Positions 34,276 through 43,888 of a stretch of DNA of 64,000 nucleotides are shown piece by piece (position 1 is the stretch's first letter; the number at the start of each line of letters is the position of its first letter). Below the pieces are notes generated by a model. The model made no database searches, was not told where the DNA came from, and was given only the letters and a program-made list of their open reading frames with translations. The stretch comes from Chloranthus sessilifolius (lineage: Eukaryota; Streptophyta; Magnoliopsida; Chloranthales; Chloranthaceae): NCBI GenBank assembly GCA_021018995.1, contig CM037590.1, positions 101,619,097 through 101,683,096 of the forward strand, in the 5' to 3' direction. The position numbers and the translations under genes were made by a program.

Positions 34276-35621
34276 TTAACAGCCTAGCTCGCGCTTCAAT
34301 GCACTAATCTCAGCATGAAGGCCATCTTCTCGGATATTCTGCTCAGACAGCCAGCAACCATGCAGACTCTTATACCTCTTCCGAGAAGAGTCGGTGGCTC
34401 CAAAAGCAACGCTCAGTGATCCCTTCAAACAGAGGACCTCGATCTCTGCTGTGTCTACCCTAACTTTTTCTTGTGCTAAATGTTCTTGCAGGACCCTCTT
34501 CTCGTCCACAAGAAGCTCGATACGGGCTCAGAGTGCCGTCTCCTTCTTTGGCCAGGGGCCTCAAGTGTCAACGATCTCTATCGAATCTGGACCATCGACA
34601 ACAGGCCGCTCAGTCAATAGCCAGGCCTCGTACTCAGAAGAAGTTCTAATAGAATCCCCTTGCTCGATATCACACATCAGCGTCGATTGATGCGTCTCCC
34701 AGAGAGCAGCAATCCTATCCATGTCTCCAGAGGACCCCCTAGAAAAGATCAAATCACATAGAGGGGGTTTGGCCTCGCAGGGCACCTGCTGAGGGCAGCC
34801 AAATTGATGCAATACCCAGAATGGGAAGTAGAAGGTGCTACCAGTCAATCCTACGAGGGTAATGCCCTCATGGTCTCTACTGCGAACTATTGGGAAGGTT
34901 CGGTCCAACCAAGGAAGCCTCCATGTCAGCTTGGCATCGGTCAACTAAAGTTTCAGAGCAGACACATCGCCCTATGGAAGCAAGTGGCACCTAATACAGC
35001 TCGGCAAGCACCAAGTGCATCATGGATTGGCCAGCCTCTAGCTCGGTCAAAATATCACAAATTGCCAATGAGAAGCTCTCCCCCCAGTAAAGAAGAGGAT
35101 TTCAGAAATGAGACCGAGTGCTAGAGCTTTCACATTGAAAATATTCCTAATCGGCAATCTTTGGACGCTTTCATCACCGAAAAGTTCTTTGAGGAATTTT
35201 AGCGAACACCTTGTGGGCCCCCCAATGAGACTTTTCTCATACTCAAGTTTCTTCAAACCGAGAGTAAGGTGAACGGATTTGGAGTAGCCCGGTCGAGGGT
35301 GACTCTTGCAAGGCCCCTGTGAAGCTTCAGGCCAGACAGATTGGATAGCTCCTCAAGGGTTGGGGTTAGCTCCCACTTCCCAAAATGAAATACATGGAAA
35401 TTCATATCCCAAAATGAAGCGGCGACGTAAAGGAGTTCCCACCGTAGAGGAACCTCTAGAAAGGAAGAAAGGCGAGATAGCCCAGGGCGCTCCAAGTCGG
35501 TGAGCTCACTCTCATTCAAGCTCTCGAATTAGGCCGCTAAAAATTTGGGCCCCAAGCCCAACAAAGGGGGTAAATTGGCTCCAGGCCCTCCACGTAAGGG
35601 ATGGTTAGAAAGCGGGTCCAT
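34276..35621 (-). pseudogene. Antisense DUF7745-like gene
   Basis: On the strand opposite gag-pol an ATG at 35621 starts MDPLSNHPLRGGPGANLPPL. After an in-frame TAA (about 35520) the conserved block WELLYVAASFWDMNF then VFHFGKWELTPTLEELSNLS follows, the signature I associate with the plant DUF7745 proteins often found near Ogre-type elements. Later parts include KSLIGGPTRCSLKFLKELFG, MMHLVLAELY and ITLVGLTGSTFYFPFWVLHQ, as in that family. The end is a Glu/Lys-rich coiled-coil-like tail (EKRVLQEHLAQEKVRVDTAE), stopping at 34276. A frameshift near 35256, two more between 35050 and 34940, and TGA codons near 34560 and 34525 inactivate it. No intron is needed. A palindrome cluster and a TATA-like TTATATAC (35764-35757) lie upstream on this strand. 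The function is unknown. The domain name is from memory and should be checked by profile search. Confidence 0.65.
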
Positions 35622-35786
35622 GAACATACACGAATCTTTTGAGAAGATAAAAATTGATGTATAGTGATGGAACCACCTTGGAAATGCAAGAGCAAAAGGA
35701 ACCAGTCAAAGAGGCCAAGTCAAACAAAAAAGAAATGATTTTTGGACTAACTTGGGTATATAAGGACCCACTGCCCCCAGGTTAAA

Positions 35787-35905
35787 CCTGGCGCAACTAT
35801 TAGTTGCGCCAGTGCATTTTGGTCCCATTTTGCTTGGCACAACTATTAGTTGTGTCAGCACAAATTGCTTGAGATTTCAACCTGGCGCAACTAATAGTTG
35901 CGCCA
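35787..35905. promoter_or_regulatory. Palindrome cluster upstream of the DUF7745-like gene
   Basis: Three palindromes lie at 35787-35812, 35833-35858 and 35881-35905, with the same TGGCGCAACT / AGTTGCGCCA arms as in the LTRs (the middle one with GCACAACT and GTTGTGTC variants). They lie 166-284 bp upstream of the antisense ATG at 35621. A TATA-like TTATATAC follows on the minus strand 23 bp beyond the last palindrome. The position suggests a promoter element for the antisense gene. Confidence 0.65.
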
Positions 35906-36272
35906 CACTACAAGCCCCCCCCTCTTCAGCCATCTCAGGACCTAGCGGTGGGGACTTACACTCCTTTTGTTTCTTTGTTAACACGCCTCTTTTCATTTAA
36001 TAATTGGGCATTTGTTTTGTTTATTCATGTGCAGGACTGATCCTACATCAAAGCATACGACCCAAAAGGTCACTTTCTGAGCATTTTGGGCAAGCACATC
36101 CTGCAGAGAAATAGATCCAATACAAAGAAATCATGGCATAAAATCAAAGCAGAAATATTTTCCCAAAAGTAATAATCCAAAGTATCACATCAACCATCCC
36201 CAACATGTTTAAACAAATCCAAATAAAATCCCAAAAGAGTACTGAGTTTTTCAAAAGCCAAAAACTAGAAGA
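35906..36272. other. Spacer between the two antisense genes
   Basis: No gene is seen. It is the downstream flank of the PMD gene and the distal upstream flank of the DUF7745-like gene, with A-rich runs that could hold a polyadenylation signal for the PMD transcript. Confidence 0.4.
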
Positions 36273-38684
36273 CTATTCCTTGCTTGCGCCCTTGGATTTC
36301 TCGTGACGGTGAGAAGAGCTCTGGAAAGTCCGCATGTCCCCCACCCTAGACCACGCCTGCGAGATCCTACTGAGCAAGGAGCGCGACTCCTTGGCACGGG
36401 CACGCTGCGAGACATGATCAAAATCAAGAGCCAGGATTAGTTGAGGGACAAAGGGTAATGGAATAAATGAAGAGGAGTAAAATAGCAAGGCACTCACCGT
36501 CTCCACGTCCCGCCCTGCCAAGTGACGATGATACTCCGCATACTCCATGGCCGAGTTGAAGTCCTACGTTCAGAACGATACAATATCATCTATCAGGACA
36601 ATCTTAAAAGCATGTACAGAAGGAAACCGAAATGAAGAGAGATTGGAACCACCTCAGGAGGAGGAACACGGACCGCCTTAGCAGAAAGCCACACCTGTCG
36701 ATCCACATCAGTGCAGAGGCTCGAAAGGAAACTATCATCTAGGCACTAAAAGGTCCCATAGACCACGAGCAGATCACCACTAGGGATACCAGCATGAGAA
36801 GTCCCCGACGGACCAGCACCTGAAGAGCCCTCACCTGAGGGGCCCGCACCAGAAGGACCAACACCAGAGGTATCCACCCTTGACATATCAGCCGCACTTG
36901 GCTCGCCTTCCCCATCCGAATCATCCCCTGAAGCAAACTGTGAACAAAATAAAGATCCGATTAGAAGGGACAAAAGTCGAATAAAAGCATAAAGGGAATT
37001 AATCCAAGCCAAGATAAATTACCTGACCGAGTGGCCTGCCAAATGCAAGAAAATTGGCGCTAGGTACAAAGCGCGGCAAGAGGAACCGATGGGGCAGGCA
37101 CTCGTACCAAAGATGATAGTCCCCGGGCACATGGAGGGCATGGATAGGGAGCCCATTGTTGAAGAAGGCCGCGGTGAGCTCCTCAATACTGCCAATGGGA
37201 TTCCAAATATCCGTCGGAGGGTTCACAGGTATGGCGTAGTAGCCCTAGAACTGGTGCACCACCCACTCTCTCAGATAATAAAATCTGGCCCACGCTCCAT
37301 AGAAGAAAATGATGCAGCGGTTATTGAACAGGCGAGAGGGGCCTACAGCTGTCCGATCCCAGAAGGGAGATGCAAGGTACGGGTCAGGGAGGATCTGTCC
37401 AAGCCAAAAGAATCCAAGCAAGTAGCACATTAGTCAAAGGAGATTTTCGAGCTAGAACCAATAAGGGTTGAAAAAGGGTTTTACCTGCTTGAGAACCATC
37501 AAGTCAAGTTGGGACCTCAGACCCATCTCCAAATGCTTTAGGCCCACGTCACGACACCGGGCCTGATGCCAGTTACTGAGGAGAGGATAGGTAAGCACCT
37601 CCGAGTGAAGAAGCGGGCGCCCAGGATGGAAGTGATGATATCCCCATACCTAAAAAAGGAGACAGTACATAGCAGCAGGTTAGTAGCACATACAAACCAT
37701 TTAAGAAAATTGACAAAAGCAAAATAATGAGGGATTACCTCTATGGCAGCCCAAAAACCGACAGCAGACTTGGAATCCCCAGTGGTAACCCGAGCTACAT
37801 TGTACATCAGCCATGCATACCATGCCCCTCCCCAGTCATACTTGTGGACGTCACCCCAGTTGTCCATCACACTCAGCAAGGCCAGGCTGGCTCGGCCCCC
37901 GCTGGCATTAGTAAAAAGGGTCTTGCCCAGCAAGAGTAGGAGAGTGATGCAGGCTAGGACGATCGCCTGCTCTTGCATGATGTAGAGCGCCCTCTCTGGC
38001 TGACCTAGATCCACTAACTCATCAGGGGTGTAAAGTGAGGTCAGCCAAGACATCTTAACCTTAGTGCCATGGGTTTGCCCCCGAGGAGGATAGGCCCCAA
38101 TCAATTAAACGATGTCCCCTCGACTCGGCATCGCGAGATCGGATATCGGTTTCCCCCCTATCTTGACACCGGTAATCATGGCCCAATCAATGGGTGTCAT
38201 AGTCATCTCGGCATACGACATGTGAAAGGTCATTGTCTGAGGGTGAAACCTTTCAATCAGGGCTTTCAGGTAGGCAGCGTCGGCCCTCATGGCAGGGCAA
38301 GATAGAAATTCTCCGAAGCCCACCTGTGCCAGCAAGACCTTCACCACGGGAGGGACATAGAGGTAGAACTCATGGAAGTCAAGCCACCTGCCACGGAATA
38401 TGATATTGGGCAGGTCCTGCACCCAAAGAAAATGCGCATCAGATCACAAAGGCGAAGCAAAAACTGCATAATGGAAATAAATTGAGCCTCTCCTTTACCT
38501 TGCCTGCTATCTCGAAGTTTGAAATGTGAGTATGCTGTTGGTGAAGGAGACTGACCCGGGCAGCCTCGCCCTGCATCTCGAGCCATGGGCCTGCCCTCCG
38601 ATCTACCTAGATGAACTCCTCCCCTCGCGGGCCATATACAATCTCGGGCCCCTCCTCCGGAATATGCTCACCTTCGCCCGACAT
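36273..38684 (-). pseudogene. Antisense multi-exon gene with plant mobile domain (PMD)
   Basis: Seven coding exons on the minus strand join through GT..AG introns of 82-93 bp: 38684-38499, 38416-37739, 37649-37485, 37394-37023, 36937-36653, 36563-36498 and 36404-36273. Every exon length is a multiple of three, so all introns are phase 0 and the total is 627 codons plus stop. The start is MSGEGEHIPEEGPEIVYG. Exons 2-4 carry the plant mobile domain (transposon-derived; aminotransferase-like in some annotations): FHPQTMTFHMSYAEMTMTP, DVHKYDWGGAWYAWLMYNVA, and across the splice AAIE/VWGYHHFHPGRP. Exon 5 has a Gly/Ser/Pro repeat (SGVGPSGAGPSGEGSS). The end is basic (SSSHRHEKSKGASKE). Four in-frame stops (38607, 38105, 37245, 36746) but no frameshift are seen. 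PMD proteins act in silencing and meristem maintenance in plants. Its role in a retrotransposon is unknown. Confidence 0.75.
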
Positions 38685-38685
38685 G

Positions 38686-39599
38686 CTGGGGCAACAAAAG
38701 GCAATCACATTTGATTAGGAATAAAGATACACGTGCAATGAATTCTTTTACAAAAAAGAGATCGACAAAAAAAAACCTTTACAAAAAATAAAAGTCCTTA
38801 TACCTCAAAAAAGAGAAAAGAAATCAGCATAAAAACAAAAAAAAAGCCCTTTTACTTTGTTTAAAAGGTCTTTTCAAAAATTAAAAAAAAATCCTTGTCT
38901 AAAAGTTCTTTCAAAAAGAAAAAATTAAAACACAAAAAAAACTTTTTACTTTGTTTAAACAAAAAAAAGAAGAAATAAGAAAAGCAAAAAACCCTTAGAT
39001 TTCAAAACACTAAAAAAAAATCCCTTTCTTTTATGCTCCTAAAAATCAAAAACCAAAAAAGAAGAGCCTTTCTTTTATATAAGAAAAAAAAACAACAACA
39101 AAGACAAAAAAAAATCCTTAGTTTATGCCTATAGAATTTAAAAAAAAAAAAAAAAAAACCAACCAAAAAATAATAAAAATGCCTTAGTTGGTTTTCCAAG
39201 CAAATAAAATCTCTTGTTTTCTTAATTTCAAGAAAAGTTAAAAATTAATTTCCGTAATTTTCAAAAAAAAGAAACTGAAAATCCCTTTTCCTTCTAATTT
39301 AGTGTTAAAAAAAGAAAAGACCAAAAATCCAATATATGCAAAATAAAAACAAAAAATAACAAAAATAAAGTCCATTCTATATACACAAATAAAAACAATA
39401 AAAAATATATACATTAGGCACCAATAAATTCCATAAAATAACAAAAATAGGGCACCATTCATGAAAAATTGCCAACATATCATCAATAAACAAGCATACA
39501 ATAAAGATAAACCATTATTTATCAAAGAATGCAAGATCATAGCGATATTTACAAGAAAAAAGCAAGAAAAATAAAGAAAGATGGGTTTTTAATGGTTAC
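38686..39599 (-). other. 5'-UTR intron of the PMD gene
   Basis: The donor TTCACAAG/GTAACC (intron starts at 39599) and acceptor TTTTGTTGCCCCAG (ends at 38686, one base before the ATG codon) bracket 914 bp. This stretch is strongly T-rich on the minus strand, as plant introns are. It explains why this otherwise empty stretch has many low-complexity open frames. The untranslated first exon would run from near the palindrome cluster at 39.8 kb to 39600. Confidence 0.5.
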
Positions 39600-39792
39600 C
39601 TTGTGAAGAAGGAGTCTTTGATCTAGCGTGAGTCGACAATCGATCCACATAGACAATGCAACGGCAATGGGGCACGCGTAGAGGCAATGTAAAGGAACCC
39701 TAGGAGGAGTTGGTTTTTGGTTTCAAAGATAAAGGAGGGGGGAGAAAAATTCGAAATAAAGCCCCTAGCCTGAACTCGGGCTGTTTAAATTC

Positions 39793-39903
39793 GATTAGTT
39801 GTGCCAGGCAAAATTTTACCCCTTTTTGCTTGGCGCAACTATTAGTTGCGCTAGGCTCTTTTGAGGCCTCTAGTGGCTTGGAGCAACTAATAGTTGTGCC
39901 AGG
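39793..39903. promoter_or_regulatory. Palindrome cluster upstream of the PMD gene
   Basis: Units lie at 39793-39809 (right half only), 39829-39855 and 39877-39903, with the same arms as in the LTRs (variants GCGCAACT / AGTTGCGC and GAGCAACT / AGTTGTGC). They lie upstream of the proposed untranslated first exon. A TTTAAA and a CTTTATTT on the minus strand just beyond are weak TATA candidates. Confidence 0.6.
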
Positions 39904-40152
39904 CACTTAGGCCGGGTTTTTGGCCTGATACGAGCCAGACAGGGAGGCCGGTTCCCCCACTCCTTTTATCTTGTAGCTCCCAGCAGATGCACGCGCTCCC
40001 AAGGCGACATTTCGATCATCCTTCGACTTGCTAAGAAAGCCGTGCTAGAATAAAGGCGGACCGAGATCAATGAGCACCCTGGTCCTACACGGGAAAATAT
40101 AAAGAAAAATCCAACAAAGAATCCCCACAGAGAAGCCGAAAGTATTCACGAG

Positions 40153-40445
40153 AAGATCACATAAAATAATAGCTTCAAAATTCCAAAAAATCACATAAAA
40201 TAATAGCTTCAAAATTCCAAAAAATCACATAAAATAATAGCTTCAAAATTCTAAAAAAAATCACATAAAATAATAGCTTCAAAATTCTAAAAAAATCACA
40301 TAAAATAATAGCTTCAAAATTCCAAAAAAAATCACATAAAATAATAGCTTTAAAATTCCAAATCCACATAAAATAATAGCTTCAAAATTCCAAAAAAAAG
40401 TCACATAAAATAATAAACTCCAAAAATCACATAAAATAACAGTTG
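40153..40445. repeat. AT-rich tandem array, about 33-bp unit x 8-9
   Basis: The unit ATCACATAAAATAATAGCTT plus CAAAATTCCAAAA repeats about eight or nine times, with length variation in the A-run of each unit. Confidence 0.85.
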
Positions 40446-41714
40446 AAAAAAATTCAAAAAAAAAATTAAAAAAAATCGCATGAAATGATAGAAAAATCAA
40501 AAACAGATTTGTATTCCCCACAAAGATGCACACTTGCATATTTTCAATACGGTAAAATGTCAATATTTTATCAGCAATGTAGCTGTGCCATATTAAGGTC
40601 CTGACTCTAGGGTTTGCCTCAGATCTTTGGATCCTGCCTTAAGGTAGGAGCAACGGTATCAGTCCTGGTCAAACAGTCAATGTTTCGATCGAGTCGACTC
40701 CACTGCTAAATCTTTGCAATAAAGCGCTCTGTTTTGGATTCATGTGAACTTAAGTATCTTAAGCTTTACATGCATTTAGAAGGTATCATCTCCCTTTTTT
40801 ATTTTCAAACCTGTATGGGCAGCGATATCCCTGTAAAGTGTATGCCATGTGTCTGGGTATCCGTATGATGGTCGTTTGTCCCCGTAAATTATACTCAGGT
40901 GGGTTCGGGTCGGGGCTTCCATCACCTTTGTTATTGCTTATTGCCCCTGATGGGTGTATGATTATGCATAGTTAATTGATGTTTATGATCATTGTCAGCA
41001 GAGACCAGGATTGGATGTCCCTTCATGAAGACACCCCAATGTCTGGTTGGATCTGTTCAAGGTAGTTGAAGTTGGATGATCTGGGTCATGTGGATCTGGG
41101 GCACATTTTTAAAACGGCATGTACTCCCAAAAAGCGTCGTGATATCTATCCACTTCACTCTGGTAGTCATGCTAAATAAACTTTGGGATCGATGGGTTCG
41201 CCCAAAGACCTCAAACCCTGCTTTCTGCAGGGGCACCCACGAATAGTTCGATGGGGCCATAAAATGCCTCATAGGATTGGACACAAACTGTGGAGCCTTG
41301 CGTATTTTTGCTTTGCGCCTATCTTTAAATGTGGGTCGATCACCCCTCTTACTTATGAAGCTGTTGTATTCGGAATGAATCTCGAATATCAATCACCTTT
41401 AAATCATCTCGAGAAGCGGATATTTTTCTCGACTAACGGGCTTTCGCAACTCGAGAAGCGAACATTTTTTCCAGCTATTGGGCTTTTGCAACTCATTCTA
41501 CCTCGGTTATTCCCAGTAATGTCGCTAAGCGCTTGGGAACTGATTACCTCGAGAAACCAATGTTTAGCCTGGCATCCCAAGGCTTTCGTTTTCTCATCGT
41601 GTTACTCACCCGATGTTTGAAGTTCGTTCTGAATGCCGCAGACCCGTCAGTAATGCCTTGGGCCTCTTCGAATGTCTCTTTTCTTTGACATATGATTATT
41701 AGTGATCGGATACC
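40446..41714 (+). other. 3' non-coding part of the Ogre-type element
   Basis: No gene is seen. It contains CTCGAGAAGCGRAYATTTTT repeated at about 41408 and 41450, each followed by a GGGCTTTYGCAACTC word, a direct repeat of about 45 bp. It leads to the polypurine tract. Confidence 0.5.
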
Positions 41715-41723
41715 AAAGAGGGG
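41715..41723 (+). promoter_or_regulatory. Polypurine tract
   Basis: AAAGAGGGG lies four bases before the right LTR, the expected place for the plus-strand DNA primer. The same motif, CAAAGAGGGGCATC, precedes the minus-strand LTR that ends at 46971. Confidence 0.8.
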
Positions 41724-41727
41724 TATC

Positions 41728-43324
41728 TGTAAACACCCAAATTTAGCCCAAGGCCCGATAGAAACACCTTTCGAGAGAGGCACACTTCTAGGCTTTTAAT
41801 GGCATATATGGAACCCTTAGGAACTACCCTAGAACCCTTAGAAATCACCCTAAATCTCTTAGGAACCTACCCCGAACCTTTAGAAACTAATCCCGACCCT
41901 TAGAACCCATTTTGAACCCTAAATTGAACCTTATCAAGCTATGGATGAGGAGGGGTGCACCAAAACTAGCTATGGCCATCTATTATAAACAAATCTCATA
42001 TCATTGAAAAGTAGAGGGCGTTAGCTTTCCAACAGTCCAAGAATCACCCCAATCGGAGTTGTACATCAAAAGATACGACTGTTCAAACTCGAAGGACAAA
42101 AGAGTGAAATCAGGTGGGCCCCCCTAGGGATATAGCGCAACTAAAAGTTGCGCCAGGCTATTTCTCCCTAGAAATGGCCTGGCGCAACTAATAGTTGCAC
42201 TAGTGATAATTTTTCCTGGCACAACTATTAGTTGCGCCAGGCCACTTCCCCAGGATTTAAGCTTGGCGCAACTAATAGTTGCGCCAATATTAATTATGGA
42301 CCCCACCTCGGATAGCCAACTTTCAGGCACTGTTTTACTGTACATTTGCCTCGAAAATTGTGATTGGGGTTTGACTTGTTGACCACCTTGACCTTTGGAG
42401 TGTGTTTTGATAGTTCTGTTCATTCACTACCTATTTGCAACCCTTTACGTGGCTCAAAGCCTCACCCCATCATCAACCATTAGAACTACCTTCACACCTT
42501 TCTAAGCTCTCAAAATCCTAGGAAACCTTAGATTTGAGATTACCTAATTGCTAACCCCAATTAGCACATAAGTGGTCTCCTAATCCACCCTTTTCCTATA
42601 AATAGAGCCCCCACCCCTTGGTTTAGGGGTTGAGAAATTTGCTTAAGAGAGAAAGAGCTCAAAGTGAGAAGTTCTTCCTCTCTTTTGTGCACCATTTTCA
42701 CCCAAATTCCAGAATCTCCTAACCTCATTTCAAGCTTGTTCTTGCATCCAAAATCCTTAGCCTAGGTGTGTGTGATCCCCTAGCCTCCCTTCCCTACCTC
42801 TTAGCCTCAAGCCTTAGGAGTTAGAATCCCATTTTTCACCATACAAGGCCTTCAAAAGCTCATCAAAGCAAGCCACGCAAGGCTCTCCTACGGTGCTACA
42901 AGGGCTCGAGGGCTCCGGCTCTCCCCTTTCTTCTCCTATCTCTTTCTAGCTCCCTCCATCCTCTCATTTATGTCGTTACACCGCCGACTTTTCAGTAGGG
43001 ACGGAGGGGCACAAATTAGATTCTAAGCCCTTTTAGGCAAGAGGAAGCTATTTTCTTTTCTTTTACTTCATTTTATTTTTGGCCATTAGTAGAGACCGCT
43101 TTAAGCGGGTTGATCGGGTGCCTAACACCTTCCTGATCGATAATCGAAGCCCCTACCTAAGAGCCTTTGGTGTGGACCTGATTCAGAGTCATATATTTGG
43201 CACTTCGGTGCTCATAAAAATGATATAGGTATCCCGGGACACCAAAAGCTCCGGGTGGCGACTCTATATTTTTTGTAAGCGAGCGCATCGCCGTGACGGG
43301 ACCGTCACGGATCCCACGGTTGCA
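41728..43324 (+). repeat. 3' LTR of the Ogre-type element
   Basis: 1597 bp, starting TGTAAACACCC and ending TTGCA next to the CATGT duplication. The TATA box is at 42595-42608. Relative to the left LTR it has an additional palindrome at 42134 and lacks the one equivalent to 21281, together with about 50 bp around it. Confidence 0.9.
42134..42286. promoter_or_regulatory. U3 palindrome array, 3' LTR
   Basis: Units lie at 42134-42157, 42178-42203, 42215-42241 and 42262-42286. The third is intact here while its partner in the left LTR is damaged. Position and spacing relative to the TATA box match the left LTR. Confidence 0.75.
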
Positions 43325-43357
43325 CATGTGTATTGCAAGATTTTTGTGGTGGTTTTG

Positions 43358-43543
43358 ATGGTTATAGTCTGTTTGGTTACTTGGGTCCTCCAATTTAGAA
43401 ACTGGCAACATGGGACAGGTGACTTAGTAAATTATTCCATAGCCTCTTCGATGGCTCAGTTGGTGGTTGCTCCCTCTGCCCTTCAAACTTTCAATGTCGT
43501 TGACTTTGGAGCAATTGGAGATGGCAAAACTGATGATTCTCAA
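43358..43543 (+). pseudogene. Polygalacturonase-like (GH28), exon 1 only
   Basis: ATG at 43358 (MVIVCLVTWVLQF, a signal-peptide-like hydrophobic start) leads after 40 residues to FNVVDFGAIGDGKTDDSQ, the conserved N-terminus of plant polygalacturonases of glycoside hydrolase family 28, which cut pectin in the cell wall. The exon ends exactly there, with the donor CAA/GTAATAG at 43544, the usual exon-1 border in this family. No later exon (with the NTDG, DD and GHG motifs) is found in the remaining 20 kb, which is filled by nested elements. The Ogre-type element ends 33 bp upstream of the ATG, so promoter and leader are cut away. I judge it a stranded exon. A gene with an extremely long intron cannot be excluded. 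Confidence 0.6.
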
Positions 43544-43677
43544 GTAATAGTTTATATTTCTAATTAGAAAAAAGTTATCGGTATTTGCAAGTGAAGATTC
43601 AATATGAGCAACCATGGTTTTCCACTGTGAGTGTCATTAACTACCTTGAATTGGATGATAGAGATAATTTTTCGTTC

Positions 43678-43888
43678 AAATCTTCCGCACTAGATCATGA
43701 GATTATGTATTATATGATTTGATGTTGATTCCATTTGGAATACATCCCTAAAAGTGACGCTGATCATGGGCGTACTATGAGAAGGGCTTTGGGGTTACTT
43801 TTATAGATGTGTATCATGTGAAATCAACATCTGATCATCAGATAAGTTGTCCACGATCTCAAGTTCTATTTTTGGAAGATTGGGATTA
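43678..43888. repeat. Foldback MITE, relative of the 18.2-kb copy
   Basis: The left arm has AAATCTTCCGCACTAGATCA and TGATTTGATGTTGATTCC. The right arm has the reverse complements GAAATCAACATCTGATCATC and ATTTTTGGAAGATTGGG. The arms resemble the inner arms of the foldback element at 18165-18690. Confidence 0.5.

Larger units (their letters stand above)
20686..43324 (+). mobile_element. Ogre/Tat-type Ty3/Gypsy LTR retrotransposon, 22.6 kb
   Basis: The two LTRs (20686-22314 and 41728-43324) start TGTARACACCC and end TTGCA. The 5-bp sequence CATGT flanks the element at 20681-20685 and 43325-43329. Directly after the left LTR is TGGCGACTCTACTGGGGA (22319), a tRNA primer-binding site of the type found in Ogre elements, where tRNA-Arg has been proposed. 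The order is leader, gag, protease, RT-RNase H, second RNase H, integrase, then about 9 kb holding two genes on the opposite strand. The size, the extra RNase H and the extra ORFs place it in the Tat/Ogre lineage. Stops and frameshifts in every sense domain show that it is dead. By eye about one base in ten differs between the LTRs over their first 290 bp, mostly transitions, so the insertion is old. Its 3' end lies 33 bp upstream of a polygalacturonase-like ATG. Confidence 0.9.

Noticed and set aside
38720-39540. Phe/Lys-rich open frames between 38.7 and 39.5 kb
   Set aside because: Low-complexity T-rich DNA that fits the 5'-UTR intron of the PMD gene better than coding sequence.
39700-39910. 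Open frames on both strands at 39.7-39.9 kb
   Set aside because: Their residues (CLAQL, SCARQ) are translations of the palindromes, which read similarly on both strands. The same applies to frames at 21082-21414 and 42124-42423.
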